Assembly: GCF_020080835.1 (NCBI RefSeq)
Contig: NC_058165.1
Location: forward strand, 12,955,961 to 13,019,960
Direction: 5' to 3'
DNA: 64,000 bases
Source: Cotesia glomerata
Taxonomy: Eukaryota; Arthropoda; Insecta; Hymenoptera; Braconidae
The notes under the pieces are model-generated. The model searched no databases. It was not told where the DNA came from and saw nothing but the letters and a program-made list of their open reading frames with translations. The position numbers and the translations under genes are program-made. This document shows, piece after piece, positions 45,901 to 58,137 of the stretch. Positions within the stretch are counted from its first letter, which is position 1. Each line of letters begins with the position of its first letter.

Positions 45901-48300
45901 GAATATAAGTCTTCATTATATCACATGCACACCGATTATAATATTTTAATACATGAATCAATTTGTGAATTTGAATGTCTGTTAGACCTTTCTCTTTCTC
46001 ATACTATAATTTTCAAACTTTTTTAGTTGTCTTTTTAAGGGTGCAGATTTTTTTTTACACATAGGAAACTTTGAATAAATCAATCAATTTAAAAATTGAA
46101 CTATTAAGGTCACCAATTTAGCATCAATTGAATTTGTTAATACATAAAAAAGATATTTCAATTTTGATCTTCAGCTTCGTCTCTTTCTCACCTACGCTAA
46201 TTTTTATATTTTTTAAATTAAATTTTCTGTGACACCACATTTTCACCGTCTACAATTTTTCGAATTTATTTAGTTACCTGCCTACAAATGCAGTTTTTGT
46301 TCTGTCCGACTTCCTATTTTTTAATATATAATTAAATATTGGAAGATAATGTCGCACCTCACCACCTCTGCACTAATACAAATTTTCAATATTTTGAATA
46401 TTTCTCGAACATAATTTTTCAGTACGCCATGTGTACACCGTTTATAATATTTTAATACTTAAATTAATTTTTTGTTACACCTTTCTCTCTCTCATACTAT
46501 AATTTTTATAATTCATTTGGTATTTTTTTTGGAGAGTGTAGATTTTCTTATTTTCTTTGTTTAGTATAATAAATTTTTAACAAATAACTCAATTTAAACA
46601 TTGGACTATTCAAATCACCCACTTAATATCGATTTATTTTTTCAATACATAAAATTTTTAATTTTGAGTTTTAGTCCGGTCTTTTTCTCACTTACTAATT
46701 TTTACAATTATTTTTAATAAAAATAATATTTAATTTTTTGTTACACCATATTCTCACCAACTACAATTTTTCGAATTTGTTTGTTTTTTTTTTTGCGAGT
46801 ATTGTTATATTTTTTTTTAATTTTGGAAATTTTTTACTAATTTATTCTATTTAAAAATTTCACTTGTTATTTCACCACCTCTGGAACAATCAAAATTTTA
46901 AATTTCTCGAACATTTTTTTAATTAGATTTTTAATTCCACCACTTTCTCAACTTATACAATTTTTCGATTTCATTTAGTGATCTGCCTTTGAATGCACAG
47001 TTATTTTTCATCCGACTCCCTAACTTTTTAATAAATAATTAATTTTTCAAAGATATTTTTTCACCTCACCATCTTCGCAATAATATAAATTTTTAATATA
47101 TCGACTATTTCTCGAATATAATTGTCCATTACATCACCTGCGCACCGATTATGATATTTTAATACATGATTTAATTTATGAATTCAATTTTCTGTTACAC
47201 TTCTCTTTCTCTTTCTCCCTCTTACTGTAAATTTTTAAAATTTATTTGGTTGTCTTTTTAAGGGTGCAGAATTTGATTTTTCTGCATATAAAAAATTTTT
47301 AATAAATAAATTAACTCAAAAATCAACTATTTAGGTCACCCACTTAGCATTAATTTGAGTTTTTCAATACATGAAATATATTTTAATGATTTTAGTGATT
47401 TCCAGCTCTGTCTCTTTCTCACTTACACTAATTTTTACAATTATTTTTAATAATTATTAAATTGTTTTTTCTGTTACACCACTTTCCCATCATTACAATT
47501 TCCCGAATTCGTTCGATTTTTGTTTTTGTGAGCTTCGTAATATTTTTTTTTATATTTTGGAAATTTTTTTATAATTCTTTTATTTAAAGAACTCACTTGT
47601 TATCTCACCACCTCCGCAACAACTTAAATTTTTAAATCTATTGAAAGTTTTGAAATTTGATTTTCATTTCTACCACTTTCTCAACTTCTACAATTTTTCG
47701 ATTTTATTTAGTTATTTGCCTTTAAATGCACAGTTATTTTTTATCCGACTTTCTAATTTTTTAATGTATAATTAAATTTTCTAAGATAATTTTTACCTCA
47801 CTACTGCCACACTAATATAAATTTAAAATATTTTGAATATTTCTCGAATAATTTCCATCGAACTACGGGTGCACCGATTATAATATTTCAATACTTGAAT
47901 TAATTTGTGAATTTAATTTTCTGTTAGACCTTTCTCTTTCTTCTACTATAATTTTTAAAATTTATTCGGTTGCTTTTTTGAAGTTGCAGATTTTCCATTT
48001 TTTTTTTGTTTAGTATAACAAACTTTCAATAAATAAATTAATTTAAACATTGAACTATTCAAGTCACCAACTTAACATCAATTCAATTTTTTTATGCATA
48101 AAATATATTTTAATTTTGATTTTCAGCTCTATCTATTTTTCTCCTATGCCAATTTTCAATAATTTTTAAATTTAACTTCCTGTCACACCCTTTTTCATTG
48201 ACAACAATTTTTCAAATTTATTTACTACCTACGTACTAATAACTTTTTCTGATAAATGAAATACATTTTATATTTGACTTTTAGTTCTAACACTTTTTCA
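42950..48300. repeat. Decayed satellite block 1
   Basis: AT-rich DNA in which three phrases recur in order: CACCACCTCCGCACCAAT, then TTCCACCACTTTCTCA with CTACAATTTTT, then a GAGTGCACAGTTATTTTT phrase. Neighbouring copies can be 188 bp apart (43025 and 43213), and longer periods of about 460-735 bp appear between 45170 and 47730. Copies differ by many substitutions and indels. No gene seen. Confidence 0.75.
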
Positions 48301-48599
48301 CTTTCTAGATAAATTCAAAAATTAATTTTTTTGTTTAACTATGTTAATACTTATTTAAATTTTCTCAACAAATAAATATTTTTCAACTTTAATTTTCTAT
48401 CTCAACACCCCGTCACTCATAATAATTCTAGACATTACTTAGTTTATTTATCCGCAAGTGCACATTGATCATTTATTCAATTCAATAACTTTTAAAGTAA
48501 CGGAATTTTTAACTATATCTTTCCATTCTACCATCTCTGCAGCTATCAAAATTTGTTTAATTATTTTTGTTTCCGTCTACAATCGCATATTTACTGTTA

Positions 48600-50400
48600 A
48601 TCTGATTTAATAATTTTGGCAATAAAAAAATATTCTTCAAAAGCAATTCTTAATTTCACCAGCTGTGCACACACAACAATTAAAAAAAAAAACAATCTGC
48701 CAATTCGCTCACGAATACATACTTATTCCTGATTTCACTCAATAATTTTTGCATAAATACATTTATTTTTGCATGATAATTTCTTATACTATTTAATCGT
48801 TGCTCTTTTCACTTTGGAAAATATTCACTTACTTGTTATTAATAATGTTTTAGTAGACTTACGGTTCAAGCTTTACTAATTCAATAAATGATAGTCTTCG
48901 TATGTTTCGAGGACTGTCTGTCGTCGATACCGAGTAATCACTCTTCAATACTTGCTACACCTGTTGACGTGAAAAGAGATTAAATGTTAGTGTTTTTGTT
49001 CATCTATAAATATTCTGTATTAGAAAAGACTTTACCTATTTCGATCATTTTCAGCGTCTTTATTAATTTTTTTTATACTTACCATTTTTACCTTATACCT
49101 TTCTTGTTAATTAATTATAATTTCAACACTATTATGTGAATACTTAGATGTTCCATTAATATTCATTGCGTGATATAATGAACTTTGTTTTTTTTTGTAC
49201 TCTGAACTCATAGTTGCTCCTTTAAACTTTACAGAATTCATAATGCGGATCATTAGAAAGTGCTTTATATTGATGAAAATTTTTTTAAGTGAGTGTAGCT
49301 TCATTATATTGGTGGATGCTTAATTCAGCTTGACAATAGTAGTAGTCTATTTAGTGGCATTTGTCTCCAATCTTTGTATTAAGATACTTCAACTGAAGAG
49401 TACTTATTTTGTTAGAATTTTGGTGGTCACCTTTCGATAGCCACCACATAATTAGTCATGTTAGGCTGATTATGAACCTAAATGACACAATGTGATTTAG
49501 CGTTTATGCGCAACGGTATTTTTACAATTCGGTTCGCGCCACGAACGATTTCTTCCTCGTTGCTGATGAACTTCATATCCAATGAGATCTTCCTTGCGGA
49601 AAACATCACTTAAGCGAAGAGTTACTTTGTAAAGTTTGTCCTTTCAACATCCTAGGGCATTGATTCATACTTGAGATCGTTGAAGTAAGTCAGCCAGTGA
49701 AGTTGATCTTGTTTCGATTAAAATATTTGACATTTAATGGCTTCGAATATTTGTTTGTTTCGTCTCTTCAGAATCTGTAATTTTAATAAACAATTAGTTT
49801 CTGATAAAAATTTAGTCAAACAACTTAAAAAATAAATGTAACAATTGATAAAAGCTTGAAAAAATTTTCAGATTTTGATTTGTTTACTTTTAGTCGATTA
49901 AGATTGCAATAATTGTTTCGGCAATTATAAAAATTGATTTACACCCACAATAATTATTGTATTAACTCTAACCGCCGCCCTATAGAAGAAGATAACCTAG
50001 GTTAGAATTTCTTATTTTACAGGAAATAAAAAATAAATAAAGTTTTTCTTTTAGACTGATACTATCGGAGATATTTGTCAATAAAAATTTCATAATCACT
50101 TTGAGTACTTAAATTCTATAACAGTAGACGTACATCATAAACAAACCTCTACACTGCCACTATTAATCTATAATTCCCATGAAAATGTACCTCGAGCATC
50201 AAAGAATTGTTTAAAAGTGTTAATCTATAATAATTACAATCAATTGATTTATAATTTTTAAAATTATTACTTCCAAGCGACTCAATTACAAGTAAGACCT
50301 CACAACAGACTTGAAGGTTAGGTTGTTTGTGTTTTGTTGACTGCACTCTTTCTTCTAACTTCACATGTTTCTATTAGTTCACTAACAGTGCGCGTGTGGA
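48600..50400. repeat. Segmental duplication copy 1
   Basis: Ordered matches to 54120-55350: GTAGACTTACGGTTCAAGC, the TCTTCAGAATCTG block, TAACCGCC, CATAAACAAA with CACTGCC, and GCACTCTTTCTTCTAACTTC. It holds about 600 bp (49060-49720) absent from copy 2. No convincing protein gene. Confidence 0.75.
48863..48960 (-). other. 98-bp exon-like block, copy 1
   Basis: On minus it is preceded by CAACAG and followed by GTAAGTCTACT. The length is identical to copy 2 (54374-54471) despite about 30 percent differences. Stops occur in all three frames, so it is not a coding exon here. Confidence 0.45.
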
Positions 50401-51880
50401 ACGCCAAGCATGTGCGCGGGATATTTGAAGCGTTTCTCATTTCAAACCTCATTCAAGCCTGCAGTACATAGATACAACTCGATCATATACACTTCAAATA
50501 TTTAGCTGATTGTTTCTTGTTTAATGGTTGTTAAAAATGATTTCTTAGCTTTATAATTATTAACTAGTCTACAATTTTTTGTTTTAATTCCTAATAAAAT
50601 TAAAAAACTTTTTTTTTTTAATTTTGATTTTTTAGCGTGGCCCATTATCACAACAAAAGTATCCAGTTGATATTGTTATCACTCTTCTAAACTATCATTT
50701 ATTTATACAAATAAATTATCAGATATCTTTTAATTTTTTTTCTTACTATTTATATATTGGCGAAAATAGTCTAAATTGATTAGAAAAATTTGTTTCTTTT
50801 CTTTCTTTTTAATTTGTGTAGTGAATTACAAAATCAAGGTAATTTATTTTTCATTGTTGTTAATTATTATTAATTAATGAAATAATTAAAAGACCCAGAA
50901 AAAAAAAACTAAAAAAAAATTACTCTTCTATATCTTGTAATCTTTCGGGCCAACAAAAAAAATCATTAATTTTCTTAACGGAAAGTTAAAAAATATATAA
51001 CAGTCCATATCTGCCTAACAATAACTAATAAAAATTTCCGAATTTTTATTTCCACTTTTATCCTTTTGATAACTTTAACAATACATTCAACCCATTTGCT
51101 TGGTTTTTAATAATTTTTTTTTTTTTAATATGAATTTCAACCTATCGCGAACACAAAACGAAATTGATAACTTTTTCTCAAGAATATTCGGAGTATCTGA
51201 TTAATAAGTAAATTCATTTCATTATTGACCATACTCATTTCTAAATATTCTACGTTTATTAACATACTTATCTCCGACTTCATTTTTTATTAAATAATTT
51301 ATTTGCCAAAATAACAGAAAAAAAAAGATACTAATTGCCTAAAACAATCTCTTTATACGCTAAAAGTATCAAAAAATTATTTTGTAACTGCTCATACGAT
51401 CCTAACATTATGCACCTCCTTTATTCAATATTTATTTTCGAGAAGAATTGAATAATTTTTATTTTATACTCTAAGCTTTAATAAATTGTATTTGTCTATG
51501 ATGGATAAATATAATCTGAATTTCTTATTATATCTGCGACTTTTCAACTTCTCTGATTAATCAACAAATTTATCCATGACAATCATTAAACAAGTTTATC
51601 TGTAATTGTTATCAAAATTATTTATTGAAGAGAAGTAAATTATATCTATCATCGTTTTTCATTCAAAATCATTGTTCAAGAATGTCGAGAAACAAATAAC
51701 ATGTAAAGTAATTTCTCACTTTGACCCCTGCCAAACTTTCACTACAAAGTTTATACTATTATCAATGTTATAAATAATAATTTATGTACTTAAAAAATGT
51801 AGTTAAAAATTTTCGGATTTCTGTACTCGCTAACTATTTTACCAAAAATAGCGATTCAAATTTTTATAAATACAATTACC
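50400..51880. other. AT-rich spacer
   Basis: No gene, repeat array or structured element recognised. Confidence 0.4.
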
Positions 51881-54220
51881 ACTATCAAACTGTAATGCAC
51901 CAAAAAATTCTGATATTTTGAAAATTAGTGTACATGATTATGCATTAGAATCTTTTTGCGAGTGCACAATTATTTTTTCTATATTTAATAATATTTCAAT
52001 ATCTTATTAAATTTTACAAATATAATTTGTTATCCTAAGACTTTCACAATAATATAAATTTTAAAAACTTTAAATATTTTTTGAATTCAATTTTTCAACT
52101 CACCACCTCTGCAGCCATTAAAATGTTTTAATTCATGAAATATATTTTAAATTTGATTTCAGCTTAACCACTTTCTTATCTACTACAATTTTTTAATTTC
52201 ATATGGTTAGCTTCTAGTGTGTGCAGTTATTTTTTATTTTTAGTTAATAATTACTCAATAAATTAGTTGATTTTTAAATATTATTTTTCATCTTACGACC
52301 GCAGCAGAATTTAAAATTTTTAGTACGTGAAATAAATTTTAAATTCGATTTTTAGTTCCACCATTTTCTAAGTTACTATAATTTTTAATCTTATTTTGTT
52401 ATCTTCTCGGGAACGCAGTTTTTCTTCAATTTTCCATTAAATTTTAAAATTTTCAAATATGATTTTTCGTCTTACCACCTCTGTACCAATTGAAACTTTT
52501 TAATACATAGAAAATTTTATTGAATTTGATTTTTAGCACCATCACTTTTCCATCTACCACAATTATATTATTTTATTTGGTCATCTTCCCACAAGTGTAC
52601 AGTTTTTGATTTATTTCGAGATAATAATTTTCCAATAAATAAACAAATTTAAAAAAAGAATTTTATATCTACCTAATTTTGCACTAATGATAATTTTTTT
52701 AAGTTAACAATGAACAAAGTCCTACTTTTAACATTTTAATTTTATTGCCTTCATATTTTCCATTATTTTTCATTTCAATTTACGTAATTCATTGATTCAA
52801 ATTTTTTATTTAACGTTCAATTTCATCAATCCCATCAACTTCATCATCTTAACATTTATAATAACTTCGTAAATTCATTCCGTTTTCTGCTCGCAAGTGC
52901 ACATTATTTGTCTATTTGATTTAATTAATTCTAAAATAGAAACCTTTTTTTTTTTCAGACAACCTTTCATTTTATAACCTTTGTTGATACTTAAGTTTTT
53001 GCAATAAATAAATAATTTATCAAATATAATTCTTCACTTCACTACTTCCACTTATTAGAATTTCTTCAAATAGTTTGCTAATCCGTCAGAAACTTCGAAT
53101 TTTTTGATTTAATAATTTACTAGCTAACTAAACAAGAGTTTTAGTTTCCTTCTCTATTTCATTACCTCCATATCTATCGATATTTTTGTAATTTAACTTT
53201 TTGTCTTTACAAATGCCTAGTTGTAGTTTATTCCATTTCATAATTTTTCAACAAATAATCAAATTTTTTAATTTAATTTTCCATCTTACTACTTCTATTC
53301 TAAAAAAAATTATTTAGTTCACGGAATATTCTGTAAATATCATTTTTCATTTCAACACCTTTGTAACATTCAGAATTTTCTATATAAGTTATTTAATTTT
53401 TATTTACTTGTAATTTTTTTTTGTCATTATCTTCATACCTGTTCAAGTTTTTTAAATTACATTTTTTGTCCGCCCACACTGATAGAAGGATTTCTTTGCA
53501 TTTAAGAAAATTTCTTTGTATTTAAGAAATCATTTCTTAGTATTTAAAAAATATTTCTTAGTATTTAAGAAATATTTCTTAGATACTAAGAAATATACAT
53601 ATTTCTTAAATACTAAGAAATATTTTTTAAATACTAAGAAATGATGTTTAAGAAATGATTTCTTAAATACAAAGAAATTTTTATAAATACTGAGAAATCC
53701 TTCTATCAGTGCATGAGTGCACATTTTTTGTTTATTCGAGTCTATAATTGTTTAAATGATTTACATAGTTATTTTAATTATTCAATATAATTTTTCATTT
53801 TACCAATCCCGCTCTTATATCAATTTTAAAATTTAATTTATTTACTGGCCCGCGAGTGTACATTACTTGTTTATTTGATACTAAATTAAAATTTTCGAAA
53901 TGAATACCTTTACACCGATTAAAATTTTCTTAATGAATAAATGATTTTCACATCTAATTTTCTATCTTTTTACCTCTTCACTGATATCAATCTTAAGCAT
54001 TCCTTAATTCATTTGTCTACGACTGCATATTCACTGTTTACCTAATTTACAAATTTTTAAAATAAATATATAGAAGAACTTTTGACTATATTTTTTCATT
54101 TCACTATCTATCTATCTAAGTGAACATCTACTGTTAATCGAGTTGAAAAATTTATTCAATAAATAAATATTTTTAAATGCAATTCTTCATTCCATCAGCT
54201 GTACATTCACAAAAATTCCT
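51880..54220. repeat. Decayed satellite block 2, interrupted by a foldback element
   Basis: The phrases of block 1 recur, with the GTGCAGTTATTTTT phrase at 51960, 52222, 52412, 52599 and 52894 (steps of 187-295 bp). The 235-bp foldback at 53477-53711 has inserted into it. Confidence 0.65.
53477..53711. mobile_element. 235-bp hairpin MITE
   Basis: Ends CACTGATAGAAGGATTTCTT and its reverse complement; the whole element folds on itself. The interior is built from TTTCTTAGTATTTAAGAAAT-like units, so it is both a palindrome and a tandem repeat. A 64-codon frame inside is an artefact of this repeat. Confidence 0.9.
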
Positions 54221-55350
54221 TAAATTAAATTTTCTTTTCGCCAACGTACATCTTCATTGCAGATTTTACTTAATAATTTTTTCATGATAATTATTCATAC
54301 AATTTAATTGTTTCTCTTCTCACATAGGAAAATATTAACTTATTTGTTATTAAACATTTTTCAGTAGACTTACGGTTCAAGCTCCACAAGTTTTGCAAAC
54401 GATAATCTTCATATGCTTCGACGACAGTGCGTCTGCGATACCGATCAATCCCGCATCAATATTGGTTACATCTGGTGACCTGAAAAAAGAAGGAATGTTA
54501 ATATTTTGATTCTTTTATAATTTAGCTATATTAAAAAAGATTTTACCTGTCTCTATCGCGTTCAGGGCATTCATTAATTTTTTTTTTTACTCATTTCTTT
54601 CACCTTTTACATTTTTTGTTAGTTAATAATTATTTTATTACTGTCGTTTGAATAATTACGTACAGGCTTACAATATTTGTTTGTTTGTTTGTTCCTTCTC
54701 TTCAAAATCTGCAATTTAGATGAACAATTAGCCTTTGATAAAAATTGAATCAAGCAAATTTAAAAACTAAATGTAACATCTAATAGAAACTAAAAAATTC
54801 TCAGATTTCAATTTTTTACTATCAGTTAGTTAATATTGTGTTTAGTTGCTTCGACAATCATACAAATTAATTTACACTTGCTACATTTACACTCCAACAA
54901 TACTATTATTAGCTGTAACCGCCATTCTACAAAAAAATATAACCTCCTTTAAGATTGCTGATTTTATAAAAAATAAGTTCAATTTTTCTAAAACCAGCAT
55001 AATTGAAGATATTAATTAATATAAATTCCATCATTAATTTTGAGAACTTACTTTCTATAATAGTAGACATACACCATAAACAAAACTGTACACTGCCGCT
55101 ATTAATATATAATTCACATAAAAATTTACTTCGAGTAATAAATTATTTTTAAAAAGTGTTGCGCTATTAAAAGCACATTTAATTTATTTGTAAAAGTGAG
55201 AATAATTGCTTTCAACAGACTCAATTACAAATAAGAACCCATAAGATATTTGAAGGTTACGTTATGTGTGTTTTGTGGACCGCACTCTTTCTTCTAACTT
55301 CATACGTTTCCGTTGGTTCACTCTTCACTCTCTTATCTATGATGGCGCGC
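54120..55350. repeat. Segmental duplication copy 2
   Basis: Partner of 48600-50400, shorter by the missing middle part. The right end carries a 68-codon frame (55264-55470) that is not conserved in copy 1, so I do not call it a gene. Confidence 0.75.
54374..54471 (-). other. 98-bp exon-like block, copy 2
   Basis: On minus: CACCAG, then 98 bp, then GTAAGTCTACT. One frame is open until a TGA six bases before the donor. Conserved length and splice edges suggest an untranslated exon or a non-coding RNA. Confidence 0.45.
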
Positions 55351-56675
55351 GTGTTGTACAAAAGTATGTCCGCGGAATATTTGAAATATAAGTTCGTTTT
55401 TCTAACTACAGCTCTTGACATTACTGATGAAAAGTTGCCTATTCAATTTTCTATTATCATTAACTATTAGTTATAAATAATAAAATTGCATTTATTGCAG
55501 ACAAAGAATCAAGTACCTAATCTCTACTAATAGCAACTTCAACTGATAAAAAAATTAATTTCATATTGCTTTTCTGTACATTTACTTCTACATAATTTTA
55601 TTTATTATTATATTACCCTTTACCAGATTTACAGCCGATTTTTAATCGTTGTAGTCATCAAAATAATAATTTACATAATTTTTAATACTTAACATAATTG
55701 TAACATTCATAGTCAATTTTATGTTTTTGAAGATAATGCATCAAAATAACTATCTAAAAATATGTGTCCCCACTCAACTCAAATTCTACAATACAATCAA
55801 AATCTCCAGCCTATTATTTTCATTATTTTCGAAATCAAAACATTAAAATTAAAATTACCGTTAATTTTATGTCTCACTTCAATAGTATTCAAAAAATTTA
55901 TTTGATAAAATTTTTAGTAGAATGGAGAATAATTTTTTTGCAAAAAATGTCAAACATTTTCATTTAGATCTCCTAGCAATAATTATTCTCGATTAAAGGT
56001 TTATTATTGAATATTAAATTTTTTCGATACTTATAAATCTTAAAAGTTCACTGATTGATAAATCTCGTGCTTGTTGTCATAAATCTGTCTTCAATACTGG
56101 TTTAGTTATGAAAAATGTCTTAAAAATAAAACAAACAATTATCACATCAAAAAATGAGCTTAAGTTATTGATTATTCTTATAGTCTCTAAATATTACTTA
56201 CCTTTACCCTGTGGCTATAATTATAAACTCTATGATTATCACACTTACTGTCAGGAACCTCTTTGTTATCTTTGTAGATGAGCTTCAAGTTTTATAGGGC
56301 TTCACCAATCAAAATAATCGCAGAATCAAAAATTTTTATTTTTCCTTTTATTATAATGATTTTAACCAAGACTAATTAATACCAATTTCTAAAAATCAAG
56401 AATAAGTAATAATCAATCTTTTTTACATATTTATTTTTAACTCTTTTAATAAGTATCTCTAATTGAAAAAAAAAAACCTGAAAAAAATTACCGTTAAAAG
56501 ATTAGATTAAGAATTATGCACGAAATATTTTCATTGCTGCGAAGCCACAAACATTATTATAAAACGAATATAAATAAGAACAAATAAATGTTTTTGTTTC
56601 TAAACTGTAGATAATAGTTATCAAAATAATAATATTATTGAAAATAAAAATGATAGGTGCCTTCTTTGCAAAAAC
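55350..56675. other. AT-rich spacer 3' of the repeat-protein gene
   Basis: No gene recognised; short frames here have no support. Confidence 0.4.
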
Positions 56676-57966
56676 TTAAAAGTATCGTGGAGGGTAGTAA
56701 TGAGGTGGAAAACCGTATGGTGAGTTGTAAGGCATAGATGGGTACTGAGGGAGTTGTGAGATCGGGTACTGTGGAGCTGGTGGCATAGAAAACTGAGAAA
56801 CGGGTGGGAAAGGAAACTGAGGAACTGGGACCATGTGATACTGAGGAACCGATGCCATACTATAATTAGGATGCACAGGGTAGAACTGAGGATGGTTCAA
56901 GTAGGGAGGAACATATTGAGTCATCGAAAGTTGCGGAGAAGGTTCACCTTCACGCTTGCTCTCATTGCTTGAATTACTTGACGTAATTACTTGTAGACTT
57001 TTATCAACAGTCATTTGACTTCTGCAAATTTCTTCCGTTTGTCGCTGATTTTGTGTAATAGTCTTCATTTTTAAGGTCTCGGACATATTTTTATTAAAAA
57101 GCCTCAAAGTTTTAATAGTCCTGTTTGATAAATTTAGTCCTTGAAAGCTATTACTAGGACCATTTGACTGAGAAACTGGAGGATTCTTTGAAACCTGACC
57201 AACTGGAGGCTTTTGTGAAAACGATGCATTTGGTGCTTTCTCGTGAGGTTGTCGAGGATCTCCTCCTTGCCCTTGTGGCAACGGTCCTTGCCCCTGTGGC
57301 TGTGCAGGATGATCTCCTTGCCCTTGTGGCAACGGTCCTTGCCCCTGTGGCTGTGCAGGATGATCTCCTTGCCCTTGTGGCAACGGTCCTTGCCCTTGTG
57401 GCTGTGCAGGATGATTTCCTTGCCCTTGTGGCAACGGTCCTTGCCCCTGTGGCTGTAGAGGATTATCACCTTGCCCTTGTGGCAACGGTCCTTGCCCCTG
57501 TGGCTGTGCAGGATGATCTCCTTGCCCCTGTGGCTGTGCAGGATGATCTCCTTGCCCCTGTGGCTGTGCAGGATGATTTCCTTGCCCTTGTGGCAACGGT
57601 CCTTGCCCCTGTGGCTGTGGAGGATGATCTCCTTGTCCTTGTAGCAACGGTACTTGTCCTTGGAGCATCGGTACATAACCTCCTTCACCCTGTGGTGCTT
57701 GCCTTTGTGGCAATGGTGGAAGTAGCACTTGTCCTGGTAGCGGTGGTGGATTGCCTCCCTGATTCTGTTGCAGCGGCGCATTTGGTGCTTGTCTAGTTTT
57801 CCCTCGTGGAGACCTCCTTACTACTTCATTATGCAGTCTAGGAGCACGTACTTGACGTTTCCCACGCCCTGAAACGAAATTGAAAATTATTATTGAAGAA
57901 AATTTTTGTTTTAAAGTAAAGAATATTAATTTAATTACCTTTCCCTTTTTTATTATAGGGATTCAT
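56676..57966 (-). CDS. Pro/Gln/Gly-rich tandem-repeat protein, two exons (57939-57966, 56676-57868)
   Basis: Exon 1 gives MNPYNKKGK plus one base. A GT at 57937-57938 and an AG at 57869-57870 (minus) join it in phase 1 to exon 2, giving 406 aa in all. The N terminus is basic (GRGKRQVRAPR, RRSPRGKTRQ), with no signal peptide. About residues 60-220 are tandem 17-residue repeats of the type GDHPAQPQGQGPLPQGQ, encoded by a 51-bp DNA repeat. Next come a non-repetitive segment with LSNRTIKTLRLFNKNMSETL and a Ser/Asn-rich part, then a tail of Pro-Gln-Tyr/Phe motifs (VPQYHM, VPQFPF, LPQYPSM) ending YYPPRYF. The protein is probably disordered. I recognise no family. Because the unit is a multiple of three and lacks stops, other frames and the opposite strand are also open; this frame is chosen for its spliced start and non-repeat ends. 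Confidence 0.75.
57243..57660. repeat. 51-bp coding minisatellite
   Basis: About eight copies of CTTGCCCTTGTGGCAACGGT plus 31 more bases, some missing the first part of the unit. The units are nearly identical at DNA level, which indicates recent expansion or homogenisation. Confidence 0.92.
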
Positions 57967-58085
57967 TGGTACACTTGTATCAAAACGAGCAGGTTACTGT
58001 CAAGGAAAATAATAATTATTATAATTTTTTTCTTAAATAGATGGTACTTATAATTTCAATATTGATATGATTGACAAAAATACAG

Positions 58086-58137
<52 letters not shown>

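Noticed and set aside
53477..53711. CRISPR-like short repeats with spacers
   Set aside because: The repeats are parts of one hairpin element and alternate in orientation; the context is eukaryotic.
55264..55470. 68-codon + frame with a hydrophobic start
   Set aside because: The homologous segment in the duplication copy at 50.3 kb does not keep the frame.
57134..57796. Alternative long frames on both strands over the 51-bp repeat (His/Lys-rich on minus, Leu/Val/Ala-rich on plus)
   Set aside because: The repeat is a multiple of three without stops, so several frames stay open; only the Pro/Gln/Gly frame has a spliced ATG and open sequence on both sides.
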